Of a stretch of DNA of 64,000 nucleotides, positions 8,508-17,200 are shown piece by piece. Position numbers and translations under genes: made by a program. How positions within the stretch are numbered: position 1 is the first letter of the stretch; every line of letters starts with the position of its first letter. The DNA is from Oceanospirillum sp047518265 (lineage in GTDB: Bacteria > Pseudomonadota > Gammaproteobacteria > Pseudomonadales > Halomonadaceae), in NCBI GenBank assembly GCA_047518265.1, contig JAKZRG010000060.1, positions 68,741 to 132,740 on the forward strand, read 5' to 3'. Below the pieces are notes generated by a model that saw nothing but the letters and a program-made list of their open reading frames with translations, was not told the DNA's origin and searched no databases.

Positions 8508-10022
8508 ATGAGTTCTAAGCATGACGTTTATGACCTCCTTGTCGTAGGTGGCGGTATCAATGGCGTGGGCATCGCAGCGGATGCTGCAGGCCGAGGACTG
8601 TCAGTTGCGCTTTGTGAAATGAATGATCTTGCTTCTGCAACGTCATCGAACAGCAGTAAGCTGATTCATGGTGGCCTTCGGTATTTAGAATATTATGAGT
8701 TCAGGTTAGTGAGAGAGGCTCTGGCAGAGCGCGAGGTTTTACTCAGAAATGCACCACATATTATTCAGCCCTTACGCTTTCGTTTACCCCATCGACCACA
8801 TTTACGCCCCGCTCTAATGATACGAGCCGGTCTTTTTCTATACGATCACTTAGCAAAACGCGTGACGTTACCAGCCTCAAAAAGCCTTAAATTTTCTGCC
8901 GATAGTCCACTAAAACCTGAGATGGTAAAGGGGTTTGAGTACTCTGATGGCTGGGTGGACGATGCACGCTTAGTGGTACTCAATGCTCTGGCAGCACAAG
9001 AGAAAGGGGCGGTGATAAAAACACGTACACGTTGTATTAATGCAAAACGGGACGGTGAACTTTGGAGCATCACCTTAGAAGATACCCTAAGCGGCAAGCG
9101 AGAAACCATTCAAGCTAAATCCATTGTTAATGCTGCGGGCCCCTGGGTTTCAAGCTTGTTTGAAGATGTTATGCACAGTAAGGCACCTAAGAAGGTTCGC
9201 TTGGTAAAAGGCAGCCATATCATAGTGCCTAAGATCCATAACGAATCCGAAGCTTACATCTTACAAAACGAAGATGGCCGAATTGTTTTTGTTATTCCCT
9301 ATGAAGATCAGTTTTCACTTATTGGTACAACCGATCAGGAATATTTAGGTGATCCTGCCGATGTTGCTATTGATCAGGGTGAAATTGATTATCTTGTGGA
9401 CATCACTAATCAGCACTTTTGTACGCAAATCGCCTCGACAGATGTTGTTAGAAGTTATTCCGGTGTACGCCCATTACTGGACGATGAATCTGACGATGCC
9501 CAGGCCGTTACCCGTGATTACACCTTTGAAGTGGATGCGCCACCTCTAAAAGCGCCGTTGATCTCTATTTTTGGTGGCAAGATCACCACTTATAGAAAGC
9601 TATCGGAAGCGGCGGTTGATCGTTTATGTGAACATTTTCCTCAGTCAAAACCTCAGTGGACTGCAGATGCCCGTTTGCCTGGTGGTGATTTCATTGATCA
9701 TTCATCTCTGCAAAAAGAGCTCAAACAGCGTTATCAGTGGTTACCGGCCTCTATGATCCGTCGTTATGTTCGTATTTTTGGCACCTTTAGTCACGAATTA
9801 TTGAAAAATAGCGCATCACTTGATGACCTAGGCATTCAGTTTAGTACTGGTTTCTATGAAGCTGAAGTACGTTATTTGATTGAAAAAGAATGGGCCTTAA
9901 CAACAGAAGATATTATTTGGCGCCGAACAAAGTTAGGTCTTGTGATGACGGACAAAGAAATTGAGTTATTAACGGTTTATTTAAAAGATTATTTTTCCTC
10001 TTCAATTAGAGAGGCATCCTAA
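8508..10022 (+). CDS. glpD: Aerobic glycerol-3-phosphate dehydrogenase
   Basis: 504 aa FAD-dependent dehydrogenase of the inner membrane surface. It oxidises glycerol-3-phosphate to dihydroxyacetone phosphate and passes electrons to quinone. The dinucleotide-binding fold is at the N-terminus with LLVVGGGINGVGIAADAAGR (about 10-29). The family signature SNSSKLIHGGLRYLEYYEF follows (about 47-65). The C-terminal domain (about 390-500) is typical. Length matches E. coli GlpD (501). GAGGAGA precedes the ATG. The gene lies immediately downstream of glpR and upstream of gap, linking glycerol entry with triose metabolism. Confidence 0.97.
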   Translation: MSSKHDVYDLLVVGGGINGVGIAADAAGRGLSVALCEMNDLASATSSNSSKLIHGGLRYLEYYEFRLVREALAEREVLLRNAPHIIQPLRFRLPHRPHLRPALMIRAGLFLYDHLAKRVTLPASKSLKFSADSPLKPEMVKGFEYSDGWVDDARLVVLNALAAQEKGAVIKTRTRCINAKRDGELWSITLEDTLSGKRETIQAKSIVNAAGPWVSSLFEDVMHSKAPKKVRLVKGSHIIVPKIHNESEAYILQNEDGRIVFVIPYEDQFSLIGTTDQEYLGDPADVAIDQGEIDYLVDITNQHFCTQIASTDVVRSYSGVRPLLDDESDDAQAVTRDYTFEVDAPPLKAPLISIFGGKITTYRKLSEAAVDRLCEHFPQSKPQWTADARLPGGDFIDHSSLQKELKQRYQWLPASMIRRYVRIFGTFSHELLKNSASLDDLGIQFSTGFYEAEVRYLIEKEWALTTEDIIWRRTKLGLVMTDKEIELLTVYLKDYFSSSIREAS

Positions 10023-10163
10023 AACAACTTATCCGGCGGGGTTGATATTTCATTAATTAAAACCCCGTATAACTATCAAAGATTAAAGCCCAACAAAAAC
10101 GCCAGTAAATAATTTCTATATAAACCATAAAATAAAGAGCAAGCCTATCCGTATTAATATCAA

Positions 10164-10185
10164 CTCCCTTAGTTTATTAAGGGAG
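10164..10185 (+). promoter_or_regulatory. Hairpin in the leader region before gap
   Basis: CTCCCTTA-GTTTAT-TAAGGGAG is a perfect 8-bp stem with a six-base loop and no T-run after it. A second, weaker dyad CGGGGTT...AACCCCG lies at 10037-10067, after glpD. Either could end or stabilise the glpD transcript or sit in the gap leader. Confidence 0.3.
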
Positions 10186-10275
10186 CAGCTACCGGCTGGA
10201 TAAAATTCGGTCTATTACCTTTTAAATTATGGTGCTTCTAGTTTTCTAATAAAGATAAATAAAGCAGGTGATTAT

Positions 10276-11286
10276 ATGTCTATTAAAGTTGCAATTAATG
10301 GTTTTGGTCGTATTGGTCGTAATATATTAAGAGCTCTATTTGAAGGCGGTTACGAAGATCGTATTAAAATTGTCGCCATTAATGATTTAGGTGACGCCAA
10401 AATTAATGCTCACCTGACCCAGTTTGATACCGTACATGGCCGTTTTAATGGTGATGTTGCTGTAGAAGGCAATGCCTTGGTGGTTAATGGACATAAAATT
10501 AATACCTATTCGGAACGCAACCCTGAAGACCTGCCTTGGGCTGACCTAGATATTGATGTTGTCTACGAATGTACCGGAATTTTTACCAGCCGTGAATCCG
10601 CCTCAGCTCATATAAAGGCCGGTGCCAAGAAGGTCATTATCTCTGCCCCTGCCAGCGGTGTCGATGCCACAATTGTTCATGGTATTAACCACTCTATTTT
10701 AAGCTCAGAACATCAAATTATCTCCAATGCCTCCTGTACTACAAATTGCTTAGCCCCCATCGCTCAGCCTTTGCATAAAGCTCTAGGTATCGAGAGCGGT
10801 TTAATGACCACCATTCATGCCTACACCAATGACCAGAATTTAAGCGATGTTTATCACTCTGATTTATACCGGGCACGGGCTGCGGCTCACTCAATGATCC
10901 CTACAAAAACTGGGGCTGCCGCTGCCGTTGGCTTAGTACTACCAGAGCTAAACGGTAAGTTGGACGGTATGGCGGTACGGGTACCTACCATTAACGTTTC
11001 TCTGGTGGATTTAACCTTTGTTGCCCAACGGGATACTAGCGTTGAAGAAGTGAACAACATCATTCAGGAAGCTGCCCACGGCGCTCTTAAAGGTGTCCTT
11101 GAGGTGAATAATCTGCCTTTGGTTTCCATCGATTTTAACCATAACCCGGCCTCATCCATCTTTGATAGCAGCCAAACCAAGGTCAATGGCCGTCTCGTGA
11201 AAGTGATGTCCTGGTATGACAATGAGTGGGGCTTCTCCAATCGTATGCTGGATAACACTCTGGCGCTAATAGAAGCCGCACGCTAG
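10276..11286 (+). CDS. gap: Glyceraldehyde-3-phosphate dehydrogenase, type I
   Basis: 336 aa cytoplasmic enzyme converting glyceraldehyde-3-phosphate to 1,3-bisphosphoglycerate with NAD(P). The N-terminus has the dinucleotide-binding motif NGFGRIGR (8-15). The catalytic cysteine lies in SNASCTTNC (about 150-158), and the family segment WYDNEWGFSNRM is near the C-terminus. Length is normal for the family. An acidic residue after the second beta strand (AINDLGD, 35-41) favours NAD. AAGCAGGTGATTAT precedes the ATG. It is followed by pyk and tpiA on the same strand. The last codons are part of a 17-bp direct duplication that spans the stop codon. Confidence 0.95.
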   Translation: MSIKVAINGFGRIGRNILRALFEGGYEDRIKIVAINDLGDAKINAHLTQFDTVHGRFNGDVAVEGNALVVNGHKINTYSERNPEDLPWADLDIDVVYECTGIFTSRESASAHIKAGAKKVIISAPASGVDATIVHGINHSILSSEHQIISNASCTTNCLAPIAQPLHKALGIESGLMTTIHAYTNDQNLSDVYHSDLYRARAAAHSMIPTKTGAAAAVGLVLPELNGKLDGMAVRVPTINVSLVDLTFVAQRDTSVEEVNNIIQEAAHGALKGVLEVNNLPLVSIDFNHNPASSIFDSSQTKVNGRLVKVMSWYDNEWGFSNRMLDNTLALIEAAR

Positions 11287-11301
11287 TGGAAGCCGCACGC
11301 T
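11272..11301. repeat. Direct repeat across the gap stop codon
   Basis: GAAGCCGCACGCT occurs at 11272-11284 and again at 11289-11301, a 17-base period. The TAG stop of gap (11284-11286) lies between the copies. This looks like a local duplication. Confidence 0.7.
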
Positions 11302-11358
11302 GATCCCTCACATTGTTCGCTTATTCAAACAGTCATCACTTATTAAAAGGCAATAGCT

Positions 11359-12807
11359 ATGCAACGTAGAACTAAGATTGTTGCGACACTGGGCCCTGCC
11401 ACCAGCAGCCCTGAAGCCATAGAACAACTGATAACCGCCGGAGTTAATGTTGTTCGAATGAATTTTTCCCACGGTTCAGCAGACGATCATAGAGCCCGTG
11501 CAGAACTCGTACGAGAATATGCAAAAAAACAGGGCCGGTTTGTCGCCATCCTAGGCGATCTACAAGGTCCTAAGATTCGTATCTCCCGTTTTAGACATAA
11601 CAAAATCGAACTGCAACCCGGCCAGACATTTATTCTTGATGCAGAGCTGGGACGTGATGATGGTGATGAGCACCAAGTCGGTATCGATTATAAAGAGTTG
11701 GTAAGAGACAGTCGGCCAGGAGATATTTTACTGCTTGATGATGGCCGGGTTGAATTGGAGGTTAACCATATTGCAGGTCAGAGAATTCACTGCAAAGTTA
11801 CTATTGCAGGCCCTCTGTCCAATAATAAAGGAATTAACCGAAAAGGCGGGGGCTTATCAGCCGCAGCGCTGACGCCAAAAGATAAAAACGACATTCTGGT
11901 GGCTGCGGATATTGATGTTGATTATCTGGCCGTATCCTTCCCCCGTAATGCCGATGATATTGAGCAGGCCCGCCAGCTGATGAATGCGGCAGGTGGTCAG
12001 GCAGGCATTATTGCAAAAATCGAACGTGCCGAAGCGGTTGAAGATCACGAGGTACTAGACGATATCATTCGGGCATCGGACGGCGTTATGGTGGCCCGAG
12101 GGGATTTAGGTGTCGAAATTGGTGATGCTGAATTGATTGGGGTGCAAAAGCACATTATTGATCGGGCACGGGCTCTAAACCGTATCTCGATTACAGCAAC
12201 CCAGATGATGGAGTCCATGATTACCAACCCTATGCCAACACGGGCAGAAGTCTTTGATGTGGCTAACGCCGTATTGGATGGCACCGATGCGGTGATGTTA
12301 TCTGCTGAAACTGCCACTGGTGACTACCCCATACAAACCGTTGAAGCCATGGTACGTGTGATTATTGGGGCGGAGCGCCAAGCCATTGTAAAAAAGTCCA
12401 ATCACCGCATAAACGAAGCCTTTGCTCTGAAAGATGAAACCATTGCGTTATCGGCTATGTATGCGGCAAACCATCTTACGGGGGTTAAAGCGATTATCTG
12501 CATGACAGAAAGCGGGGCAACCCCTCTTTTGATGTCCCGCATTCGTTCGGAACAGCCTATTTTTGCTTACTCCCGTCATCCTAAAACACAGCGTCGAGTA
12601 TCTATTTATCGAGGCGTTAAAACGGTGCCTTTTAATAGTGAGCATATTCCCAATGAAGACATCAACCGATGCGCAGTGGATGAGTTGGTACGACGGGAAG
12701 TAGTGACGGAAGGCGATTTGGTCATCATTACCAAGGGGGATTATGTCAACGCTCAGGGTGGCACGAATACCATGAAAGTCATCACCGTCGGCGAAAAAAT
12801 ACAATAA
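11359..12807 (+). CDS. pyk: Pyruvate kinase
   Basis: 482 aa cytoplasmic kinase that transfers phosphate from phosphoenolpyruvate to ADP. Visible features are the N-terminal KIVATLGPATSS, substrate residues in VVRMNFSHG, the cation and phosphate site GDLQGPKIR, and the active-site signature IIAKIERAEAVE. The magnesium-binding segment MVARGDLGVEI, the nucleotide-site TATQMMESM and a C-terminal allosteric domain (about 350-480) follow. Length and sequence style resemble E. coli PykA, the AMP-type enzyme. It lies 72 bases after gap and 126 bases before tpiA, probably in the same operon. Confidence 0.95.
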   Translation: MQRRTKIVATLGPATSSPEAIEQLITAGVNVVRMNFSHGSADDHRARAELVREYAKKQGRFVAILGDLQGPKIRISRFRHNKIELQPGQTFILDAELGRDDGDEHQVGIDYKELVRDSRPGDILLLDDGRVELEVNHIAGQRIHCKVTIAGPLSNNKGINRKGGGLSAAALTPKDKNDILVAADIDVDYLAVSFPRNADDIEQARQLMNAAGGQAGIIAKIERAEAVEDHEVLDDIIRASDGVMVARGDLGVEIGDAELIGVQKHIIDRARALNRISITATQMMESMITNPMPTRAEVFDVANAVLDGTDAVMLSAETATGDYPIQTVEAMVRVIIGAERQAIVKKSNHRINEAFALKDETIALSAMYAANHLTGVKAIICMTESGATPLLMSRIRSEQPIFAYSRHPKTQRRVSIYRGVKTVPFNSEHIPNEDINRCAVDELVRREVVTEGDLVIITKGDYVNAQGGTNTMKVITVGEKIQ

Positions 12808-12879
12808 TGAATCGTCACAGCCCTAGATAAGTAGCTCCTGTGTAAGTCCCCTCTGGGTAAACTTCCCAGTGTGAATACC

Positions 12880-12900
12880 CAGGCAATTTAACAGGCAATT
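12880..12900. repeat. Short direct repeat before tpiA
   Basis: CAGGCAATT occurs at 12880-12888 and 12892-12900, a 12-base period, in the pyk-tpiA gap. A short CTGGG/CCCAG dyad lies just upstream. Confidence 0.45.
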
Positions 12901-12933
12901 CTGATAGAAAAACAGATCAAGAGGCATGGAGTC

Positions 12934-13716
12934 ATGAGACATCAGTTTGTTATTGGCAACTGGAAAATGAACGGTGATTTACGCAGCAATAGTCGGTTAT
13001 TGGAAGAGCTGCTTGAGGCGTTTTCTCCTAATAAGGCGTGCTCCCTAGTTATCTGCTCTTCGTATCCCTATCTACAGCAAGTGGCCGCGAGATTATCCGG
13101 GCAAAAGATTCAGTTTGGTGCCCAAGATGTCAGCGCTTTTGACAGTGGCGCTCATACCGGAGACGTCTCGCCTTTGATGCTGACAGATTTTGGCTGTCAG
13201 TATGTTTTGTTGGGCCATTCCGAGAGACGCAGTGACCATCAGGAGTCCAACGACGATATTGCTGGGAAATTTGCCGCAAGTTTAAAAGCCGGGCTTATAC
13301 CTGTGCTCTGTGTCGGTGAAACACTAGAGGACAGAGAAGCTGGACTGACAGATGATGTTGTCAGCGATCAAATCACAAGTGTTATTGAATCCCTAGGCAT
13401 TGAGGCTTTTCAACAAGCCATTATCGCTTACGAACCTATCTGGGCCATAGGCACCGGTAAAACCGCCTCTCCTGAGCAAGCTCAGCAGGTTCATCACACC
13501 ATTCGCTCGTTAATCAAAACATGGGATGTAGAGCTGGGAAATAAGTTACCCATTATTTATGGCGGCAGTGTTAACGCCGAAAATGCCGACGCTCTTTTTC
13601 AGCAACCGGATATTGATGGTGGACTAGTAGGCGGAGCCTCTTTAGATATGAAGGCCTTTATCCGTATTTATCAATCCGCAGTATCGGCACGGCATGAACA
13701 AGGAGAGGTTCAGTGA
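12934..13716 (+). CDS. tpiA: Triosephosphate isomerase
   Basis: 260 aa cytoplasmic enzyme interconverting dihydroxyacetone phosphate and glyceraldehyde-3-phosphate. The catalytic lysine is in GNWKMNG near the N-terminus. The catalytic histidine is in LLGHSERRS, and the catalytic glutamate in AYEPIWAIGTG. The phosphate-binding IIYGGSVN and GGLVGGASL motifs are near the C-terminus. Length is normal. It closes the glycerol block: glpD makes dihydroxyacetone phosphate, which this enzyme feeds to gap. A GTG at 13713 overlapping the stop opens only a 29-codon frame. A strong terminator follows at 13863. Confidence 0.96.
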   Translation: MRHQFVIGNWKMNGDLRSNSRLLEELLEAFSPNKACSLVICSSYPYLQQVAARLSGQKIQFGAQDVSAFDSGAHTGDVSPLMLTDFGCQYVLLGHSERRSDHQESNDDIAGKFAASLKAGLIPVLCVGETLEDREAGLTDDVVSDQITSVIESLGIEAFQQAIIAYEPIWAIGTGKTASPEQAQQVHHTIRSLIKTWDVELGNKLPIIYGGSVNAENADALFQQPDIDGGLVGGASLDMKAFIRIYQSAVSARHEQGEVQ

Positions 13717-14093
13717 ATACACAATCGTCAAGTGATGCCATAAGGCCGCCCCAGAATACCAAGCAAAAAACAGGTGAACGTCTGTTTCCCCACTCAGGTT
13801 GAAATCCCTGCACTATTTCTTGCAAATTATTGCCCTCTATTTGCCTCCGCAGGTAGATCTTTGGCGAGCTCTTGTTAGAGCTTGCCTCTTTTTATCGTCG
13901 CCTTACCTATTATCCACTTGTCGAGGTCAACTTGCGAAATGGATGTTAGGGATAGTTTGACTACCTGCACAACCGTATGGTGTATAAATACGAAAACAAT
14001 ACTATTCTGATCGCACAGCTTCGCTATCACTACACATCAGCATAGTTACGGCCCACAAACAATCTCTTGCTGTGAACCGTATTACTTTATTAT
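13717..14093. other. tpiA-chemoreceptor intergenic region
   Basis: 377 bases between convergent genes. It contains the tpiA terminator at 13863-13894. Otherwise only a 29-codon frame starting at GTG 13713, without a recognisable product, and a weak dyad before the chemoreceptor stop (about 14046-14085) were seen. Confidence 0.5.
13863..13894 (+). terminator. Rho-independent terminator of the gap-pyk-tpiA unit
   Basis: GGCGAGCTCT (13863-13872) pairs with AGAGCTTGCC (13877-13886) over ten bases with one G-T pair and a four-base loop, followed by TCTTTTTA. This is a classic terminator about 150 bases past the tpiA stop. Confidence 0.8.
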
Positions 14094-16211
14094 TTACAAC
14101 TTAAACTGCTGTACTACTTGGTTCAGTCGCTGAGATAACTGAGTCAGTTGTTCACTGCTTTGTGTCGCTTGTTCGGCACCCTGTACCGCTTCTTCTGCCA
14201 CTCGATTGATGCTCATCAGATTATCGCTGATCGCTTCCACCACACTGGTTTGCTGTTCTGCGGCACTGGCCACTTGGGCGTTCAGATCAGCAAGGACAGT
14301 AACGGACTGAAGGATTGATTCCAGCGAACTACCCGCTTGTACCGCTTGTTCGATACTGCTGTCTGCTTTTGCCCGGCCTTTATCCATTACCTGTACCGCT
14401 TGCGTGGTACTTTTCTGGATACTTTCGATCATGCCCTGCACTTCATCCGTTGACGTTTGGGTACGTTGGGCGAGGCCTCGTACTTCATCGGCCACCACTG
14501 CAAAGCCTCGCCCTGCTTCACCGGCACGGGCCGCTTCAATGGCCGCGTTTAGTGCCAGTAGATTGGTTTGCTCTGTGATATCCCGAATCACATCCAAGAT
14601 AGAGGAGATATTTTGACTGTCTTTCTCTAACTTCTGGATGGCGTCAGAGGCCAACTGAACCTCATTGGCTAAATCATTAATGGAATCGGTGGTGAGCTGA
14701 ATCACATTCTGACTTTGATTGGCATCCTGTTTAACATCAACGGTGGCATCATTGGCCTGACGGGCACTATCAGCAACGGCTTTAGCTGTGGCGGTCATCT
14801 CTGTAGCGGCCGTTAAAATCATAGCCACTTCATCCTGCTGTTTCTCGACACCTTGGCGGGTTTGATAAGAGATAGCCGCTGAATGTTCGGCAGATTCTGA
14901 TAGTTTTTGGCCAGAGTCTGCAATCTCTTTAATCATACGCTGCATACGATCCACTAGGGTGTTGCAAGCATCCGCCAATACACCGGTTTCATCGCTACGA
15001 TTAATGCTGAGTTTTTGTGTCAGATTACCATCAGCCACCTTGCTCAATACCTCAACTACACTGCGAATAGGGCGCACAATACCAGCGGCAACCATCCAGA
15101 TAGCAATCAGAGCAAGTAGTAGGACAATCACACCAACGATGATCTGGCTATTAATGGCGGAATCCACCATCTCTGAGATACTGCGATCCATTTCATTAAC
15201 CGAGGCTAATACCACGGATCTTGGTACTGAGATTAATATAGACCAAGAGATATCCGTGCCTTTAATGGTGACGGGTACTGCTGCGCGAATTACATCTTGT
15301 TCAGGGTAATCATTAATGGCGGTTTGGCCTGATTTAACACTGCCCAATTCTTGCTGCCAGCCATTACCGCTAATGGAGGAAAATGCCTGCCCTTGATGTT
15401 CGCCTTTACTATGAGCCGCAACCGTTCCGTTGTGACTAACGATGATGACTTCACCTTGTCCTTCGTACAGGGATTGGCTGATCTCAGCTGAAATCTTTTG
15501 CATAAACTCCAAGGAGATATCAACACCTGTGATGCCGTGGAATTTATCCTTGATAATCACAGGAACCACAAGGGATGTGGTTAGAATATTCTGACCGATA
15601 GGCGATGGGCTCCGGGGATCAATCACACAAGGCTTTAGACTTTCTTTGGAACAAAGATAATACTCACCGGCTCGTAAACCATTATCACCCACCTTTTTAT
15701 CCTTGTATCCCAGTAGGGCTGTTTTTGCTAAGCCTTTGTCCGTTTGATGCCAGTATGGAATAAAGCGACCACTACGATCATAACCGGCTACTCGGGCACT
15801 GAAAAAATCATCAATACTGTCTAGCCCTCCGGCCTCCCAAGCGGTAAATACGCCTAATAATTGAGGATTAAACTCGGCAGAGCTTTTTAGCAAACCATCA
15901 ATACGATCACGCAAGGAAGTATCGTAGAGATCGGCCACCTTGGCGGTGCTTTTCAGACTGATAAGGTTTCGGGCAAGTGCATTGGCTTGGTTCATGGAGA
16001 CATCAAGATAATTACGTACCACTTCTGCACCGTAATTAACCTGTGCAGAAAGCTCGCGTTTTACCTCGGCCATTAACAGGGTTTTAGTGCGCTCTTGCAC
16101 CACCTGCTGCATGTTTGTGTAAGTTTGAAATGAGAAAAACAGTAGAATCAATACCACGGATAAAACTGCTCCTCCTGTCCAGAGAGCAATTCTTGTTTGT
16201 ATAGACTTCAT
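14094..16211 (-). CDS. Methyl-accepting chemotaxis protein with Cache-type sensor
   Basis: 705 aa inner-membrane chemoreceptor. The first membrane segment is at about 8-28. A large periplasmic domain (about 40-340) has a double-Cache-like pattern. In it, segments such as FTAWEAGG and YWHQTDKG are followed by YYLCSKES and SLVVPVIIKDKFHGITGVD. A second membrane segment (about 352-375), a HAMP domain and a signalling domain with EQTNLLALNAAIEAARAGE follow. The ATG at 16211 is preferred because GGAAG is spaced correctly from it and not from the ATG at 16217. dCache receptors often bind amino acids or other small organic acids, but this ligand is unknown. A lone TCGAAC half-site lies upstream. Confidence 0.88.
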   Translation of the reverse strand: MKSIQTRIALWTGGAVLSVVLILLFFSFQTYTNMQQVVQERTKTLLMAEVKRELSAQVNYGAEVVRNYLDVSMNQANALARNLISLKSTAKVADLYDTSLRDRIDGLLKSSAEFNPQLLGVFTAWEAGGLDSIDDFFSARVAGYDRSGRFIPYWHQTDKGLAKTALLGYKDKKVGDNGLRAGEYYLCSKESLKPCVIDPRSPSPIGQNILTTSLVVPVIIKDKFHGITGVDISLEFMQKISAEISQSLYEGQGEVIIVSHNGTVAAHSKGEHQGQAFSSISGNGWQQELGSVKSGQTAINDYPEQDVIRAAVPVTIKGTDISWSILISVPRSVVLASVNEMDRSISEMVDSAINSQIIVGVIVLLLALIAIWMVAAGIVRPIRSVVEVLSKVADGNLTQKLSINRSDETGVLADACNTLVDRMQRMIKEIADSGQKLSESAEHSAAISYQTRQGVEKQQDEVAMILTAATEMTATAKAVADSARQANDATVDVKQDANQSQNVIQLTTDSINDLANEVQLASDAIQKLEKDSQNISSILDVIRDITEQTNLLALNAAIEAARAGEAGRGFAVVADEVRGLAQRTQTSTDEVQGMIESIQKSTTQAVQVMDKGRAKADSSIEQAVQAGSSLESILQSVTVLADLNAQVASAAEQQTSVVEAISDNLMSINRVAEEAVQGAEQATQSSEQLTQLSQRLNQVVQQFKL

Positions 16212-16217
16212 GATCAT

Positions 16218-16611
16218 CTTCCAAGAGAAAGCGTTATTTTTTATTTGTTTTTATATACTCTTAACAAGAATCGAACCTATATTAGACAGGTTAGTAAATA
16301 AGCACGTCCTTATGACTTTATACCACCTGAGCAATAAACCGATACTTGACTCAAGAGTATAGCGTCGTTCGCACACAAAGATTTAATAAATATGTATCTT
16401 TATGTTTTTATAGAATAGATTATGTAACTGCCCGCTGTATTATTTAATCAGCAGATCTAATTACCTTAGGATAAGTAGCGATAAAACTAAAATCATTAGA
16501 ACTATTAAAACTTATAAATAAGGTTTTTTATTTCCGGTATTTATATAACCAATAAACACCCAAACAAAGTTTTCAAATAACTTTTGTTTGGGCATATAAG
16601 CATTTATTGGT
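16218..16611. promoter_or_regulatory. hpaF-chemoreceptor intergenic region
   Basis: 394 AT-rich bases. The right part holds the hpaF terminator-like dyad (16551-16612). The left part must carry the chemoreceptor promoter, but no clear box was identified. A single AATCGAAC sequence at about 16269-16276 resembles a GlpR half-site. Confidence 0.4.
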
Positions 16612-16612
16612 C
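16551..16612 (-). terminator. Nested hairpin after hpaF
   Basis: CCCAAACAAAG (16559-16569) pairs with CTTTTGTTTGGG (16581-16592). An outer CCAATAAA/TTTATTGG pair (about 16549-16556 and 16603-16610) extends the dyad. It directly follows the hpaF stop. There is no long T-run on the minus strand. Confidence 0.5.
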
Positions 16613-17007
16613 TATTGCTCTTTTTTAGCTGCCAATTTGGCGTGAATATTATTTTGACGGTAGTTCAGTGTTGGATGCAGTTCCGTTAGTTCAAAACCAA
16701 TGCTCAGATAACGACGATCAAAGATTGGTTGCAGGCACTGAGTAAAGGTTTCAAATACTTTATCTGCAGCCGCTTTTAAGACTTCCGGCTCACGACCTGA
16801 ACCGACCTTTGCCGTCAGATGAATAAAGGTATTTTCCGGATCACCCTCAGCGATACGGTAATGCTCACAACGTACTGCACGAGTACGGATACCACCAATC
16901 GGAAAAACACCGGTTCCAATAGCGGTTTCATTCAGCTCTTTAAAAAGCGCCGGGATATCCAGATCATCATCCAGATTGGCGGAATATTCCATAATAAAAT
17001 GCGGCAT
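16612..17007 (-). CDS. hpaF: 5-carboxymethyl-2-hydroxymuconate delta-isomerase
   Basis: 131 aa tautomerase-superfamily enzyme of the homoprotocatechuate meta-cleavage pathway. The catalytic N-terminal proline follows the start methionine (MPHFIMEYS). Length matches E. coli HpaF (about 126). It isomerises 5-carboxymethyl-2-hydroxymuconate made by HpaE to the oxo form used by HpaG. It lies last in the hpa cluster, separated from hpaE by 193 bases that hold a clear terminator. It may therefore have its own promoter or depend on read-through. Confidence 0.9.
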   Translation of the reverse strand: MPHFIMEYSANLDDDLDIPALFKELNETAIGTGVFPIGGIRTRAVRCEHYRIAEGDPENTFIHLTAKVGSGREPEVLKAAADKVFETFTQCLQPIFDRRYLSIGFELTELHPTLNYRQNNIHAKLAAKKEQ

Positions 17008-17045
17008 AGCGATACTCCTGAAATTTGCCGATACAATCCGGCAGA

Positions 17046-17097
17046 AACAAAAAGGCCACAGGGCCCGCTTTTATAATAAAGCGGGGGATTCTGTGGC
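17046..17097 (-). terminator. Rho-independent terminator between hpaE and hpaF
   Basis: On the minus strand GCCACAG (17097-17091) pairs with CTGTGGC (17061-17055), enclosing an inner CCCGCTTT/AAAGCGGG stem. CTTTTTGTTT follows. It is a strong terminator inside the hpa gene cluster. Confidence 0.75.
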
Positions 17098-17200
17098 AAA
17101 GAGCACAACAATCGTATGAAATTAAAGCGTTAACACTTCTTTAATCCCCAAAGGGTTTGAAGAAATATTATTTAAAGTCACCGTTCCTACTAATAAAATA

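Noticed and set aside
13713..13802. A 29-codon frame starting with GTG across the tpiA stop
   Set aside because: Overlap with the upstream stop is suggestive, but the peptide is short, polar and unlike anything recognised, and a terminator follows. Kept only as a note.
16265..16280. GlpR site before the second chemoreceptor
   Set aside because: Only a single AATCGAAC half-site is present, with no partner arm.
17008..17200. A remnant of hpaD between hpaE and hpaF
   Set aside because: The 193 bases hold a terminator and no dioxygenase-like frame.
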